64,000 nt of DNA, from the NCBI GenBank assembly GCA_964646625.1, contig CAZYHC010000001.1, forward strand, positions 62,001 through 126,000, read 5' to 3'. The notes below the pieces were generated by a model. That model made no database searches. It was given only the letters and a program-made list of their open reading frames with translations, and was not told the DNA's origin. This DNA comes from DAOULT01 sp964646625. Lineage in GTDB: Bacteria > Chloroflexota > Anaerolineae > CAZYHC01. This document shows positions 1 through 8,269 of the stretch, in pieces. Every line of letters begins with the position of its first letter. Position 1 is the stretch's first letter. The position numbers and the translations under genes are program-made.

Positions 1-261
1 CCGACCGAATTGCGGCTTTTGTCCTGTTTGATGAGCAACGCCGGCCGCTTGATGAGTGCGCGGGAACTGGTCAGGCGAGTTCAAAACTACGAATGCTCCG
101 AGGCGGAGGCGCAGGCCATCGTCAGAGTACACGTCCATCGCCTCAGACAGAAGGTGGAGACTGACCCCTCCAAGCCCCGTTATATCCATAACGTGCGGGG
201 CAAAGGGTATATGTTTGTGGCTGAGCCAGGGGACGAAGAACACAACGATGCACCCCGCTAG
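1..261 (+). CDS. OmpR/PhoB-family response regulator, C-terminal DNA-binding part (5' cut by window)
   Basis: The reading frame is open from base 1, so this is the end of a longer gene. The visible 86 codons form a winged-helix DNA-binding domain of the Trans_reg_C type: an N-terminal helix, a recognition-helix segment around VRVHVHRLRQKVE, and the closing beta hairpin ending in the family motif RGKGYMF. Such domains bind tandem direct repeats at promoters. Any receiver domain would lie upstream of the window. The recognition helix resembles that of the regulator at 35793-36485, but the two are not identical. A strong promoter for the next gene begins about 90 bp after the stop. Family assignment is confident; the target genes are unknown. 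Confidence 0.85.
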   Translation, partial: PTELRLLSCLMSNAGRLMSARELVRRVQNYECSEAEAQAIVRVHVHRLRQKVETDPSKPRYIHNVRGKGYMFVAEPGDEEHNDAPR

Positions 262-352
262 GCCCTGTGCCAGCAGTGGGTGAAGCAGTTCGTCTTTATT
301 TCTGACAGCTAACAATCAGGGGGGCATTGGAAAAAACGGCTCCCTTTCGATA

Positions 353-380
353 TTGATTTTTATCTAAAATATGGTATAAT
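353..380 (+). promoter_or_regulatory. Promoter of the DUF3303-like gene
   Basis: A -35 box TTGATT (353-358) is separated by 16 bp from a perfect -10 box TATAAT (375-380). It lies about 100 bp before the start codon at 478, on the same strand. Confidence 0.7.
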
Positions 381-477
381 AAGTATATAAAGAGCGTGCC
401 TGTCCCATTGGGTTTCGTCCCCAGTCCCTATGCCTGTTTGCAGGTACACTATTATATTTAATAAAGGAGGTAGTACA

Positions 478-747
478 ATGCTGTTCGTAGCGATTATCGA
501 TTGGTATGAGGGCAAGGTGCTTGAGGCTCTCGAGCGTCGTCCTCACTGGACCCCTCCCGGAGAAGTAAAAATTTTGGGAGAGTACTGGTCGATAGGTACC
601 GGCCGGGTGGTCATGATCGCCGAAGCTCCGAGCGCCATGACGGCCGCCCTGACCACGCTGCCCTGGGAGGATATTGGCTACATCACCGTTACTCCTGCTC
701 TGACGCCTGAGGACGGTCTGAAAATGCTGGAACTCTGGGAAAAATAG
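478..747 (+). CDS. Small DUF3303-like protein
   Basis: An 89-residue soluble protein with no signal peptide or membrane segment. The start at 478 is chosen because AAAGGAGG lies seven bases before the ATG; an upstream in-frame ATG at 430 has no such site. The pattern (an N-terminal beta strand MLFVAIIDW, then PPGEVKILGEYWSIGTGR, then VVMIAEAP and a final amphipathic segment) matches small ferredoxin-like alpha/beta proteins of the DUF3303 type, whose function is not known. It stands alone behind its own consensus promoter, which suggests strong expression. The family call rests on remembered motif shape only and is moderate. Confidence 0.65.
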   Translation: MLFVAIIDWYEGKVLEALERRPHWTPPGEVKILGEYWSIGTGRVVMIAEAPSAMTAALTTLPWEDIGYITVTPALTPEDGLKMLELWEK

Positions 748-802
748 CTCCTAATGTCGTTGCCTGACGGCTTTAGGGACTGCAAGGCAGCGAATACATC
801 CG

Positions 803-856
803 GCGCAAGCAAACGCAACCCATGTGCAGGGGTCATGGTCATTGCGTTGCTTGCGC
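803..856. repeat. Inverted repeat between the DUF3303-like gene and the NACHT gene
   Basis: Arms GCGCAAGCAAACGCAA (803-818) and TTGCGTTGCTTGCGC (842-856) are complementary apart from one unpaired base, with a 23-base loop. No T-run follows, so a standard intrinsic terminator is not supported. It is the only clear structure in the 195 bp between the two genes. Confidence 0.6.
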
Positions 857-942
857 TTGTTTGGAAACCCGAATTTGTGATCCTCACCCGCTTAAATTTT
901 GCCACCCTATGGTAGCTACGATGCTGTGCTTGCCAGACGATT

Positions 943-3900
943 ATGCTCACCAAAGACCTGAATGTCCTCAAAAGACAATTGATGATCTATCAGAGCAATC
1001 TGGCCGAATTGCAAGCTATGGCCGCTGACCAGACCTCTTCCCCGCCCCTCGACCTGTCCGCCGAGATAGAATATGCGAAGGGGCGGATTGACTATCTGGA
1101 GGAACGACAGGCCAGGCTGGAGATCGCTCACGATCCGGCCCTGCTGGCCGCCTATCTGGAGCGCGTCATCGAGGGCAATACTTACGTGGACCTGTGGGGA
1201 GTAATACGAGGACGGCATCCAGTCCAGATGAAGCTGGAAGAGGTCTACTTTCCCCTCCACGCCGAGCGCCCGCCGGAGCCTACCCCGGCCGATAGACGGT
1301 TGCTGGCGCGCGAGGTGGAAGAGGTAATGGCCCGGCCCGACCTGGCCCCCGACCGAAAAGAGGAACTACGGGAACAGCTCATGACTCGCTACCTCGGCAG
1401 GCCGGAGGTGCGTCCGACCGAGCGCCTTCCCTTGTGGGAAGCAGTGCGTGAGCACGAGCGGCTGGTCATTCTGGGCGATCCAGGCACAGGCAAAAGCACC
1501 CTGCTACGTTATCTGGCGCTGCGCTTCGCCAAAGCCATGCAAGAAGGTCTGACCGGGCTGGAAGACCTGGGGACGGTGCGGTTGCCTATCTACGTGCGGG
1601 TGGCCGAATTTGCCGCCGCCCGCCAGGAAAAGCCGGAGCTGAGCCTGGACGCCTACCTGTCCGACCATCTCAGCCTTGAAGAGAAAGACATCCCCAACCT
1701 GTATGAACTATGCCGTCGCTATCTGCTGGAGGGTCGGTGTCTGGTGCTCCTGGACGGCCTGGACGAGGTTATTGACCCTGGCAACCGTGTCCAGATTGGG
1801 CATTGCATCGAGCGTTTTGTGGAGACTTTTTCATCATCTCCCTCCAGCCTGTTGTCTGAGGAGGAGCGCACCAATCTGCACTCCAGGTCGAACGCGGCCC
1901 ATACTTCGACCGAGGGACGGCCTATAATCGGGGCTAAATCCTCCTCAGGCCCCAGAGCCGAGGCGGTAACCGCGTCCGGCGGCAATCGTTTCATCATCAC
2001 TTCGCGCCTGGCGGGCTATCATGTAGCGCCGCTAACCGACCAGTTTGTACATTGTACCTTACGGGGTTTGAAGGCCGACGAAATACGCGCCTTTCTGGAA
2101 CACTGGTGTCTGGCCGCGGAACGGGCCAAGGCCCCCGGCCTTTCCAGGGAGGTGGTACGCGAGAGGATCGATTGGAAGATTGAGGGCCTTTTATGGGCTA
2201 TGGAGGTCAACCCTGATCTGCGTCGTCTGGCCAGCCGCCCCTTGATGCTGGTCCTCCTGGCCCTCATCTATCGGCGAGGGATGCGTCTGCCTCAGCGCCG
2301 CATCGAGCTATACGAACTGGCGGTCAAAACCCTGTTACGCGATTGGCAGTTGGCACAGGACATCCCCTCGGTGGCTCTGGTCAAGGAAAGCGAAGCGGTG
2401 CGTCTGTTGGGGCCTCTGGCTTTCTGGTTGCGTGCCCACAGAGACACGGGCCTGGTGGCCGAGGAAGAGGTGGCGCGAATATTGAGGACCACCTTGAGCC
2501 AGGAACATAAGGGTGAAGGGGCCTGGCCCGTCGGAGGCGATGTGGAAGAGCTGATAGTGTGGGTATGCCAGCACAGTGGCTTTTTCATGGAGCACACCCC
2601 TGGGCATTATGGTTTTGTACATCCCACCTTTGAAGAATATTTCGCCGCCCGCGAGTTGGTAGCCAAACCTAACCTGGCTGCGGAACGTATCCGCGCCCAT
2701 CTGCACCGTCCTCGCTGGGATGAGCCTATCCTGCTGGCTATCGCCTTCATCGACACCGACTACCCTGTTTTCGCCAGTGAACTGGTAGAACAGGCGGTGC
2801 TGGCCTGGGGAGAGAAGGCCGGCGATTTATCTCCCAGCCCTCACGAGGACATCCTGCATCGAGACCTCCTGTTCGCGGCGCGCTGCATTGTGGAAGGGAT
2901 TGGCCTGGACGCGGCCCTCCGTCGGCGGGTGGTCCGCGAGCTCTTGCATATCTATTTCGACCACGAAGGGCAGGGCCGTTATCCTCTGCTGCGGGAGCAG
3001 ATCATCTCGACCTTTATCCAGTTGCGCACAGGTGACGCCCAGCCCGATCTGACAGGCGTTCTGCTCCTGGCCCTTAAAGACCCTGATTGGACGGTGCGCG
3101 TCTCTGGCGCTCGCGCTTTAGGCAACCTGGAGCGGGTCAGCCCGGGAGTGATCCGGGGCCTGCTGACGGCCCTCAAGAGCGACCAGCAGTGGTACGTACG
3201 ATATTATGCTGCCGAAGCGCTGGGCAACCTGGGCCCAGCCCCGTCTGAGACGGTGTGGGGACTGGTGGCTGCGCTCAAAGACGAAAGCGGAGGGGTGCGC
3301 GACGCGGCTGCCGAAGCCCTGGGCAAACTGGGTAAAGCCGTCCAGGAAGTGGTCTGGGGCCTGATGGCTATTCTTAAAGACGATGATCAACGGGTCCGCT
3401 CCTCGGTTTGTTGGGCCCTCAGCCGCCTGGGATGCACCACTCCCGGGGTGGTGCACATCCTCCTGACCGCGCTGGGCGTCGATGACTGGCTGGTCCGCGA
3501 CTCCGTAACCCGTGCGCTGAGCGATCTGGGTCAGGTCAGACCAGAGGTGGTCGGGGTGTTGCTCAGCGCCCTGGACAAGGATAACTGGCGGGTGCGCCAC
3601 CATGCTATTTGTGTCCTGGAAGACCTGGGACAGATGCCCTCACGAATGGGCGAGTGGGCGCAGGTAGTCCGCGCTCTGCTGGATGCTCTCGAAGACGAGA
3701 ACACCACAGTCCGCGCTTCGGCGGCCGAAGCGCTGGGCAGCCTCTCGGTGGCTACCCCGGAGGCGATCGAGCGGCTTCTGGCCATGCTCAAGAGCGACGA
3801 TTGGCGCACCAGTGCCGCGGCGGCGCGGGCATTGGGCGCCCTGGGCAGTCTCCCCACGTTGAGGGGCGGAGGGGCGCAAGGTGCGGCCTCCGCGGAAGGG

Positions 3901-5394
3901 GCTGAGATCGTCCAGGGGCTTCTGGCCGCCCTGGAAGACAGGCGCGAAGAGGTGCGGGCCGCGGCCGCTCGCGCCCTGGGCGATCTGGGGTCACGGACGC
4001 AACAGCGAAGGGGCGAAAGGGCCCATGGACGCAGTGAATGGACGGATGAAATCAGCCGCGTTTTGTTGGCTGCTCTCCAGGATGAAGGGCGATATGTGCG
4101 TTACCATGCCGCCCGGGCCCTGAATGCCCTGGAGCAGACCACGCCCCAGGTAGTGGAGGGGCTTCTGGCCGCCCTGGAAGATGAATACGAGATCGTACGG
4201 GATCTGGCCGTAGAAACTCTGAGCAGGCTGGGACGAACCTCTCCCCAGGTTACGCAGGCTCTCCTGAAAGCCCTCAGCAGTGAAGGGGACAACCGCACCG
4301 GCCTTTACATCCGGCACTACGCCGCGCGCGCCCTGGACGACCTGGGCCAGGTCGAGCCCCAGGTGGTGCAGGTGTTGCTGGTTGCCCTGGAGAATGAAGA
4401 CTGGCGCGTGCGTAGCGTCGCCGCCAGGATGTTGGGGAGTCTCCCGCAGGCCGATTCAGAGGTGGTCAACGGCCTGCTGGCCCTGTTGGGGGATGATGAT
4501 TGGCGCGTGCGTTCCGCGGCGGTGAGAGCTTTGGGCAACCCGCGCCAGCCCTCGCTCAACGTCATAAGCGAGCTCCTGCTGGCCCTCAAGGACGATAACT
4601 GGTGTGTGCGCTCCTCCGCGGTCCAGGCTTTGGATAATCTTAATGCCGGGCTGAAGCAGGGCCCTACCAGCGTTATAGAGGCCCTCTTGGAGGCGCTCAA
4701 CGACGAACGCCACGCCGTGAGCGACTTCGCGGCCCGTGCCCTGGGCCATTTGGGAGCGCGCACGGGCGAATGGACGGATGAGCGGAGCGAAGAATATTTT
4801 AAGGAGATCGTCCACAGCCTTTTGATCGCTCTCAAGGGAGGAGACAGGTATGTGCGTTCCTCTGCCGCCCGTGCGCTGGGCGCTTTTCATTATCCTGCCG
4901 GGCGGCCCAGTCCCGAGGTCATCAGGGGGCTCTCCGCTGCCTTCAGGAGCACCGATAAGCAGGTGCGCTTCGCCGCGGTGGAAGCGCTGGGCAGTTTCCA
5001 GCAGATGACCCCGGAAGTGGTGAAAGCGCTGCTGGGCGCTTTGGCCGATAGAGACCGCTCTGTACGAGCCGCCACCGCCGGGATTTTAGGAACGCTGGAA
5101 TGGACCACGCCGGAGATGGTTCAAGTGCTATTGGTGACCCTGAAAGACGAAGGCCGCTACGCCCGCTACCAGGCCGCCTGCGCCCTGGGCAACCTGGGGG
5201 TCATTCGAGGGGAGCGGGGAGCGGGCCGGGCCTGGCGACTGGCCATTGCCGAAGGTTTACGCCGCGCCCTGGACGACCCCAGAAACGCCGAGAAAGCGTA
5301 TCTGAAGCGGGAGGGGTGCGTCTATGACTTCGTCTACGAGGCCCTGGCCAAGGTGGTGAACAGCTTTTCTGCCGACCCGGACTTGTCCCCTTAA
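943..5394 (+). CDS. Large STAND ATPase: NACHT domain with about 20 C-terminal HEAT repeats
   Basis: A 1483-residue protein. An N-terminal helical, probably coiled-coil region (residues 1-70) is followed by a linker and a NACHT NTPase with P-loop GDPGTGKST near residue 179, Walker B LVLLDGLDE near 267-275, and sensor segment FIITSR near 348. Helical STAND subdomains follow to about residue 700. From there to the end lie about 20 HEAT repeats, each with a D-x-x-x-x-VR turn and an ARALG-type second helix. Such proteins are signal-activated switches; several bacterial NACHT proteins act in antiphage defence, with the repeats as sensor. No separate effector gene is adjacent, and the short N-terminus has no recognised effector domain. 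A 45-residue segment is inserted after Walker B, and several low-complexity segments split the repeat array. The ATG at 943 lacks a clear ribosome-binding site, so the exact start is uncertain. Confidence 0.9.
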   Translation: MLTKDLNVLKRQLMIYQSNLAELQAMAADQTSSPPLDLSAEIEYAKGRIDYLEERQARLEIAHDPALLAAYLERVIEGNTYVDLWGVIRGRHPVQMKLEEVYFPLHAERPPEPTPADRRLLAREVEEVMARPDLAPDRKEELREQLMTRYLGRPEVRPTERLPLWEAVREHERLVILGDPGTGKSTLLRYLALRFAKAMQEGLTGLEDLGTVRLPIYVRVAEFAAARQEKPELSLDAYLSDHLSLEEKDIPNLYELCRRYLLEGRCLVLLDGLDEVIDPGNRVQIGHCIERFVETFSSSPSSLLSEEERTNLHSRSNAAHTSTEGRPIIGAKSSSGPRAEAVTASGGNRFIITSRLAGYHVAPLTDQFVHCTLRGLKADEIRAFLEHWCLAAERAKAPGLSREVVRERIDWKIEGLLWAMEVNPDLRRLASRPLMLVLLALIYRRGMRLPQRRIELYELAVKTLLRDWQLAQDIPSVALVKESEAVRLLGPLAFWLRAHRDTGLVAEEEVARILRTTLSQEHKGEGAWPVGGDVEELIVWVCQHSGFFMEHTPGHYGFVHPTFEEYFAARELVAKPNLAAERIRAHLHRPRWDEPILLAIAFIDTDYPVFASELVEQAVLAWGEKAGDLSPSPHEDILHRDLLFAARCIVEGIGLDAALRRRVVRELLHIYFDHEGQGRYPLLREQIISTFIQLRTGDAQPDLTGVLLLALKDPDWTVRVSGARALGNLERVSPGVIRGLLTALKSDQQWYVRYYAAEALGNLGPAPSETVWGLVAALKDESGGVRDAAAEALGKLGKAVQEVVWGLMAILKDDDQRVRSSVCWALSRLGCTTPGVVHILLTALGVDDWLVRDSVTRALSDLGQVRPEVVGVLLSALDKDNWRVRHHAICVLEDLGQMPSRMGEWAQVVRALLDALEDENTTVRASAAEALGSLSVATPEAIERLLAMLKSDDWRTSAAAARALGALGSLPTLRGGGAQGAASAEGAEIVQGLLAALEDRREEVRAAAARALGDLGSRTQQRRGERAHGRSEWTDEISRVLLAALQDEGRYVRYHAARALNALEQTTPQVVEGLLAALEDEYEIVRDLAVETLSRLGRTSPQVTQALLKALSSEGDNRTGLYIRHYAARALDDLGQVEPQVVQVLLVALENEDWRVRSVAARMLGSLPQADSEVVNGLLALLGDDDWRVRSAAVRALGNPRQPSLNVISELLLALKDDNWCVRSSAVQALDNLNAGLKQGPTSVIEALLEALNDERHAVSDFAARALGHLGARTGEWTDERSEEYFKEIVHSLLIALKGGDRYVRSSAARALGAFHYPAGRPSPEVIRGLSAAFRSTDKQVRFAAVEALGSFQQMTPEVVKALLGALADRDRSVRAATAGILGTLEWTTPEMVQVLLVTLKDEGRYARYQAACALGNLGVIRGERGAGRAWRLAIAEGLRRALDDPRNAEKAYLKREGCVYDFVYEALAKVVNSFSADPDLSP
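1856..1948. repeat. In-frame inserted segment with nested inverted repeats inside the NACHT domain
   Basis: The outer arms CTGAGGAGGA (1856-1865) and TCCTCCTCAG (1939-1948) are perfect complements. Inner arms GGTCGAA (1886-1892) and TTCGACC (1905-1911) are also perfect. The segment encodes a Ser/Thr/Arg-rich stretch between Walker B and the sensor strand, where NACHT domains normally run on without such a loop. It looks like an in-frame palindromic insertion, though it has no second copy in this window. Confidence 0.5.
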
Positions 5395-5397
5395 CTA

Positions 5398-6426
5398 TCA
5401 AAATGTCTTCGCCAGTAATGCCAGGTTATCGGAAACCCAGCCATACAACTTTTCTATGCCCGTGCTGGTATCTATTTGGGGGCTCCAGCCCAGAAGCGAT
5501 TTTGCTTTCTCGATGCCAGAGATAAATACCCGCTGGTCGCCCGGTCGCCAGTCCGCAAACGAGATCTGTGGGTACGAACCAGACCTTCTCTCTATGTGCT
5601 CCAGCAGTTGCAACAAAGACAACTGATTGTCAGGGCCGCCACCGATATTAAATACTTCACCGCTGACCTTATCGGCGTTTTCGATAGCCAGTTCGAAGAT
5701 ATCGACCAGATCGTCGATGAACAGGACATCTCGCACCTGCTTACCGTCGCCATAAATGGTAATCGGTTTGCCAAGCTGGGAAGCGATAATGAACCAGGCC
5801 ACCCAGCCCTGATCCTCTACTCCAAACTGGCGATAGCCATAGACGCAGGATTGGCGTAGCACCACGGTCCGCAGCCCGTAAATGCGTCTATAATCGCGGA
5901 CGTACTGATCGGCCGCGCCCTTGGAACACCCGTACGGTGAATGAAAGTCTAAGGGATACTTTTCGGTAATGCCCCGCGGATAGTCCCTGTACTGGTAACA
6001 GTCGTCCAACTCAACGACTTCCAGGTCTTCCATGCCCCCATAGACTTTGTTGGTGGAAGCGTAGAGTACGACGGGAGAAGTGGAGGAGAGACGAATCGCC
6101 TCCAGCAGATTCAAGGTCCCCAGGGCATTGATATCGAAATCTTCACGGGGATTTGCCACAGAGGTGGTGACGGCCACCTGGCCCGCCAGATGGATCACCA
6201 CCTCAAAAGCTCTTCCCCCCGCCATGACCTCCGTTAACTGCGGGCTGCTTCTAACGTCGCCCTCCACAAAACCGAAGCTCCCCTGAGCACGAAGCCACTC
6301 CAGGTTCAGGCGGCAGCCCTTGCGAGACAGGTTGTCAAATATAACCACTTCGTGGCCTTTGTCCATAAAACGCCTGGCTGTGTTACAGCCAATAAATCCC
6401 GCGCCCCCTGTTATCAAAACTCTCAC
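5398..6426 (-). CDS. NAD-dependent sugar epimerase, CDP-paratose 2-epimerase (tyvelose epimerase) type
   Basis: A 342-residue short-chain dehydrogenase/reductase of the extended type. It opens with the Rossmann motif GGAGFIG and contains the catalytic Ser-Thr/Tyr/Lys set in STNKVYG and SPYGCSKGAADQYV. The segment RQSCVYGYRQFGVEDQGW is typical of the CDP-paratose/CDP-tyvelose epimerase branch, so C2 epimerisation of a nucleotide dideoxysugar is likely, though the substrate is inferred. The GTG start at 6426 overlaps the proS stop codon by four bases (GTGA), so translation is probably coupled to proS. No other CDP-dideoxyhexose genes lie in the window. It converges on the NACHT gene with three bases between the stop codons and no terminator. 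Confidence 0.85.
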   Translation of the reverse strand: MRVLITGGAGFIGCNTARRFMDKGHEVVIFDNLSRKGCRLNLEWLRAQGSFGFVEGDVRSSPQLTEVMAGGRAFEVVIHLAGQVAVTTSVANPREDFDINALGTLNLLEAIRLSSTSPVVLYASTNKVYGGMEDLEVVELDDCYQYRDYPRGITEKYPLDFHSPYGCSKGAADQYVRDYRRIYGLRTVVLRQSCVYGYRQFGVEDQGWVAWFIIASQLGKPITIYGDGKQVRDVLFIDDLVDIFELAIENADKVSGEVFNIGGGPDNQLSLLQLLEHIERRSGSYPQISFADWRPGDQRVFISGIEKAKSLLGWSPQIDTSTGIEKLYGWVSDNLALLAKTF

Positions 6427-8141
6427 TGTTGCCTGGGCATCTCCTGGGCCAGCAGGGCGTCTATTTCCTGGTACAGTTTGTCGAAGGGCACGATTTTGGA
6501 CTTCTCCTGCCAGCGCAACTTGGCCTCCACGCCGTTCTGCTCCAGGGTTTGGGTGCTGATGGTCAGGCGCAAAGGGATGCCGATGAGATCGGCGTCGTTG
6601 AATTTCACCCCGGCCGTTTCGTCCCGGTCGTCGTAGAGGACCTCGTATTTTTGGGCCTGGAGGTCGGCGTATAACTCCTCGGCCCGCTCGGCGACCTGGG
6701 GGGCGTCGGCGGCCAGGGAGACCAGGTAAATGTGGTGGGGCGCGACCGACACCGGCCAAACGATCCCTTTGTCGTCGTGGTGCTGTTCGATGATGGCCGC
6801 GGCCAGCCGACCGGTCCCGATCCCGTAGGAACCCATCACGATGGGTTTGGGCTGGCCGTCCTTATCGAGGAAGGTGGCGCCCACCCCGTCGCTGTATTTG
6901 GTGCCCAGGATGAAGAGGTGCCCGATCTCAATACCTCGGCTGGTGTGCAGCGTGCCCTCACAGTGGGGGCAACGGTCGCCGTCCTGCACCAGGGCGATGT
7001 TGGTCAGGAGGTCGGCCTGGAAATCGCGCGGATAGTTGACGTTTTTGAGGTGATGTTGGTCTTTATTGGCCCCGGCCACGAAGTTGGCGCCCATCTGGAT
7101 GGAATCGTCGGCCACCACCTTGATCCCCGCCAGACCCACAGGCGAAGCGTAGCCAGCCACGATCCCTGCCGCTGCCAGTTCCTCTTCGGTAGCCAGGTGC
7201 AGGTCTGGCGGCCCCCCCAGGACGTTGAACAGCTTGGTCTCGTTGACCTCCAGGTCGCCCCGGATCATGGCGAACACGATCTGGCCTTTGGTGGCGTAGA
7301 ACACGACCTTGAGGGTTTGCTTTATGGGCACGCCCACGTAATCGGCTACCGCCTCGATGGTCTTGCAATCTGGGGTGTATACTTCTTCGACTGCTTTTGG
7401 CTTCTCTGCCACTCCTTCGGGCTTGACGAAGATGGCCCGTTCGGCGTTGGCGGCGTACTCACAGCTCGAGCACTGGATAAATGTATCCTCGCCCATCTCG
7501 GAAGGAGCCATGAATTCGTGGGAGACGCTGCCGCCCATGATGCCCGAATCGGCCTCGATGGCGACGGTCTCCAGGCCACAACGGGTGAAGATGTTGACAT
7601 AAGCCTGGTACATCGTGGGGTAGTAGGCTTCGATGTCCTCCAGGCTGGTGTGGCAGCTATAGGCATCCTTCATGGTAAACTCGCGCACCCGGATCAGGCC
7701 GCCCCGCGAGCGCGGTTCATCGCGGAATTTGGTCTGGATGTGGTAGACCATAACCGGCAATTGTCGGTAAGATTTGATCTCCCGTTTCAGCAGGTCAGCC
7801 ACCACCTCTTCGTGGGTCATGGCTAATACCATGTCGTGGCCGGTGCGATCCTTGAAACGCGCCAACGGAGGGCCGATCTCGTACCAGCGGCCGGTGGCCT
7901 TCCAGATGTCGGCCGGGTGGACGACGGGCATCATCATGTCCTGTCCGCCGATGGCGTCCATCTCCTCGCGCATGACCTGCTCGATCTTTTTGAGCACCCG
8001 CCAACCCAGAGGCATATAGCTGTAGATGCCTGCCGCCAGTTGACGGATCATGGCGGCCCGTAACATGAGTTGATGGCTGACCATCTCGGCGTCGGCCGGG
8101 GTTTCCCTTAGAGTGCGTCCGAAAGCCTGTGATAAACGCAT
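6423..8141 (-). CDS. proS: Prolyl-tRNA synthetase, bacterial type
   Basis: A 572-residue class II aminoacyl-tRNA synthetase that charges tRNA-Pro with proline. The N-terminal catalytic core has motif 2 around FRDEPRSRGGLIRVREFTMKD. It is followed by the bacterial-type editing insertion (INS, roughly residues 225-400) and a motif 3 region near SYGIGTGRLAAA. The C-terminal anticodon-binding domain ends at the stop. Length agrees with bacterial-type ProS of about 570 residues. It has its own promoter and a 93-base leader that begins in the end of the preceding glycosyltransferase gene. The leader contains a G+C-rich hairpin but no T-box signature. The downstream sugar epimerase overlaps its stop. 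Confidence 0.97.
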   Translation of the reverse strand: MRLSQAFGRTLRETPADAEMVSHQLMLRAAMIRQLAAGIYSYMPLGWRVLKKIEQVMREEMDAIGGQDMMMPVVHPADIWKATGRWYEIGPPLARFKDRTGHDMVLAMTHEEVVADLLKREIKSYRQLPVMVYHIQTKFRDEPRSRGGLIRVREFTMKDAYSCHTSLEDIEAYYPTMYQAYVNIFTRCGLETVAIEADSGIMGGSVSHEFMAPSEMGEDTFIQCSSCEYAANAERAIFVKPEGVAEKPKAVEEVYTPDCKTIEAVADYVGVPIKQTLKVVFYATKGQIVFAMIRGDLEVNETKLFNVLGGPPDLHLATEEELAAAGIVAGYASPVGLAGIKVVADDSIQMGANFVAGANKDQHHLKNVNYPRDFQADLLTNIALVQDGDRCPHCEGTLHTSRGIEIGHLFILGTKYSDGVGATFLDKDGQPKPIVMGSYGIGTGRLAAAIIEQHHDDKGIVWPVSVAPHHIYLVSLAADAPQVAERAEELYADLQAQKYEVLYDDRDETAGVKFNDADLIGIPLRLTISTQTLEQNGVEAKLRWQEKSKIVPFDKLYQEIDALLAQEMPRQQ

Positions 8142-8240
8142 AAATAGTTCTCCTTCCTTATCTTACCTTGCGATAACCGTAGAGTATCGTGATGCTCCCT
8201 AAGACGGCCCCGAGACGGGGACGGGGAGCAGATGGGAATA

Positions 8241-8269
8241 AGTATACCCCGTTTTGCCAATAAAATCAA
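8241..8269 (-). promoter_or_regulatory. Promoter of proS
   Basis: On the minus strand TTGATT (8264-8269) and TATACT (8241-8246) are 17 bp apart. The -35 box overlaps the stop codon of the upstream glycosyltransferase gene. The leader holds a G+C-rich inverted repeat at about 8200-8230. Confidence 0.75.

Noticed and set aside
6732..7826. Open frame of 364 codons on the plus strand
   Set aside because: It lies opposite proS, a clear gene, and shows no recognisable protein features.
8142..8240. Possible T-box riboswitch before proS
   Set aside because: The leader is only about 93 bases and has no T-box sequence or specifier stem; only a simple G+C-rich hairpin is visible.
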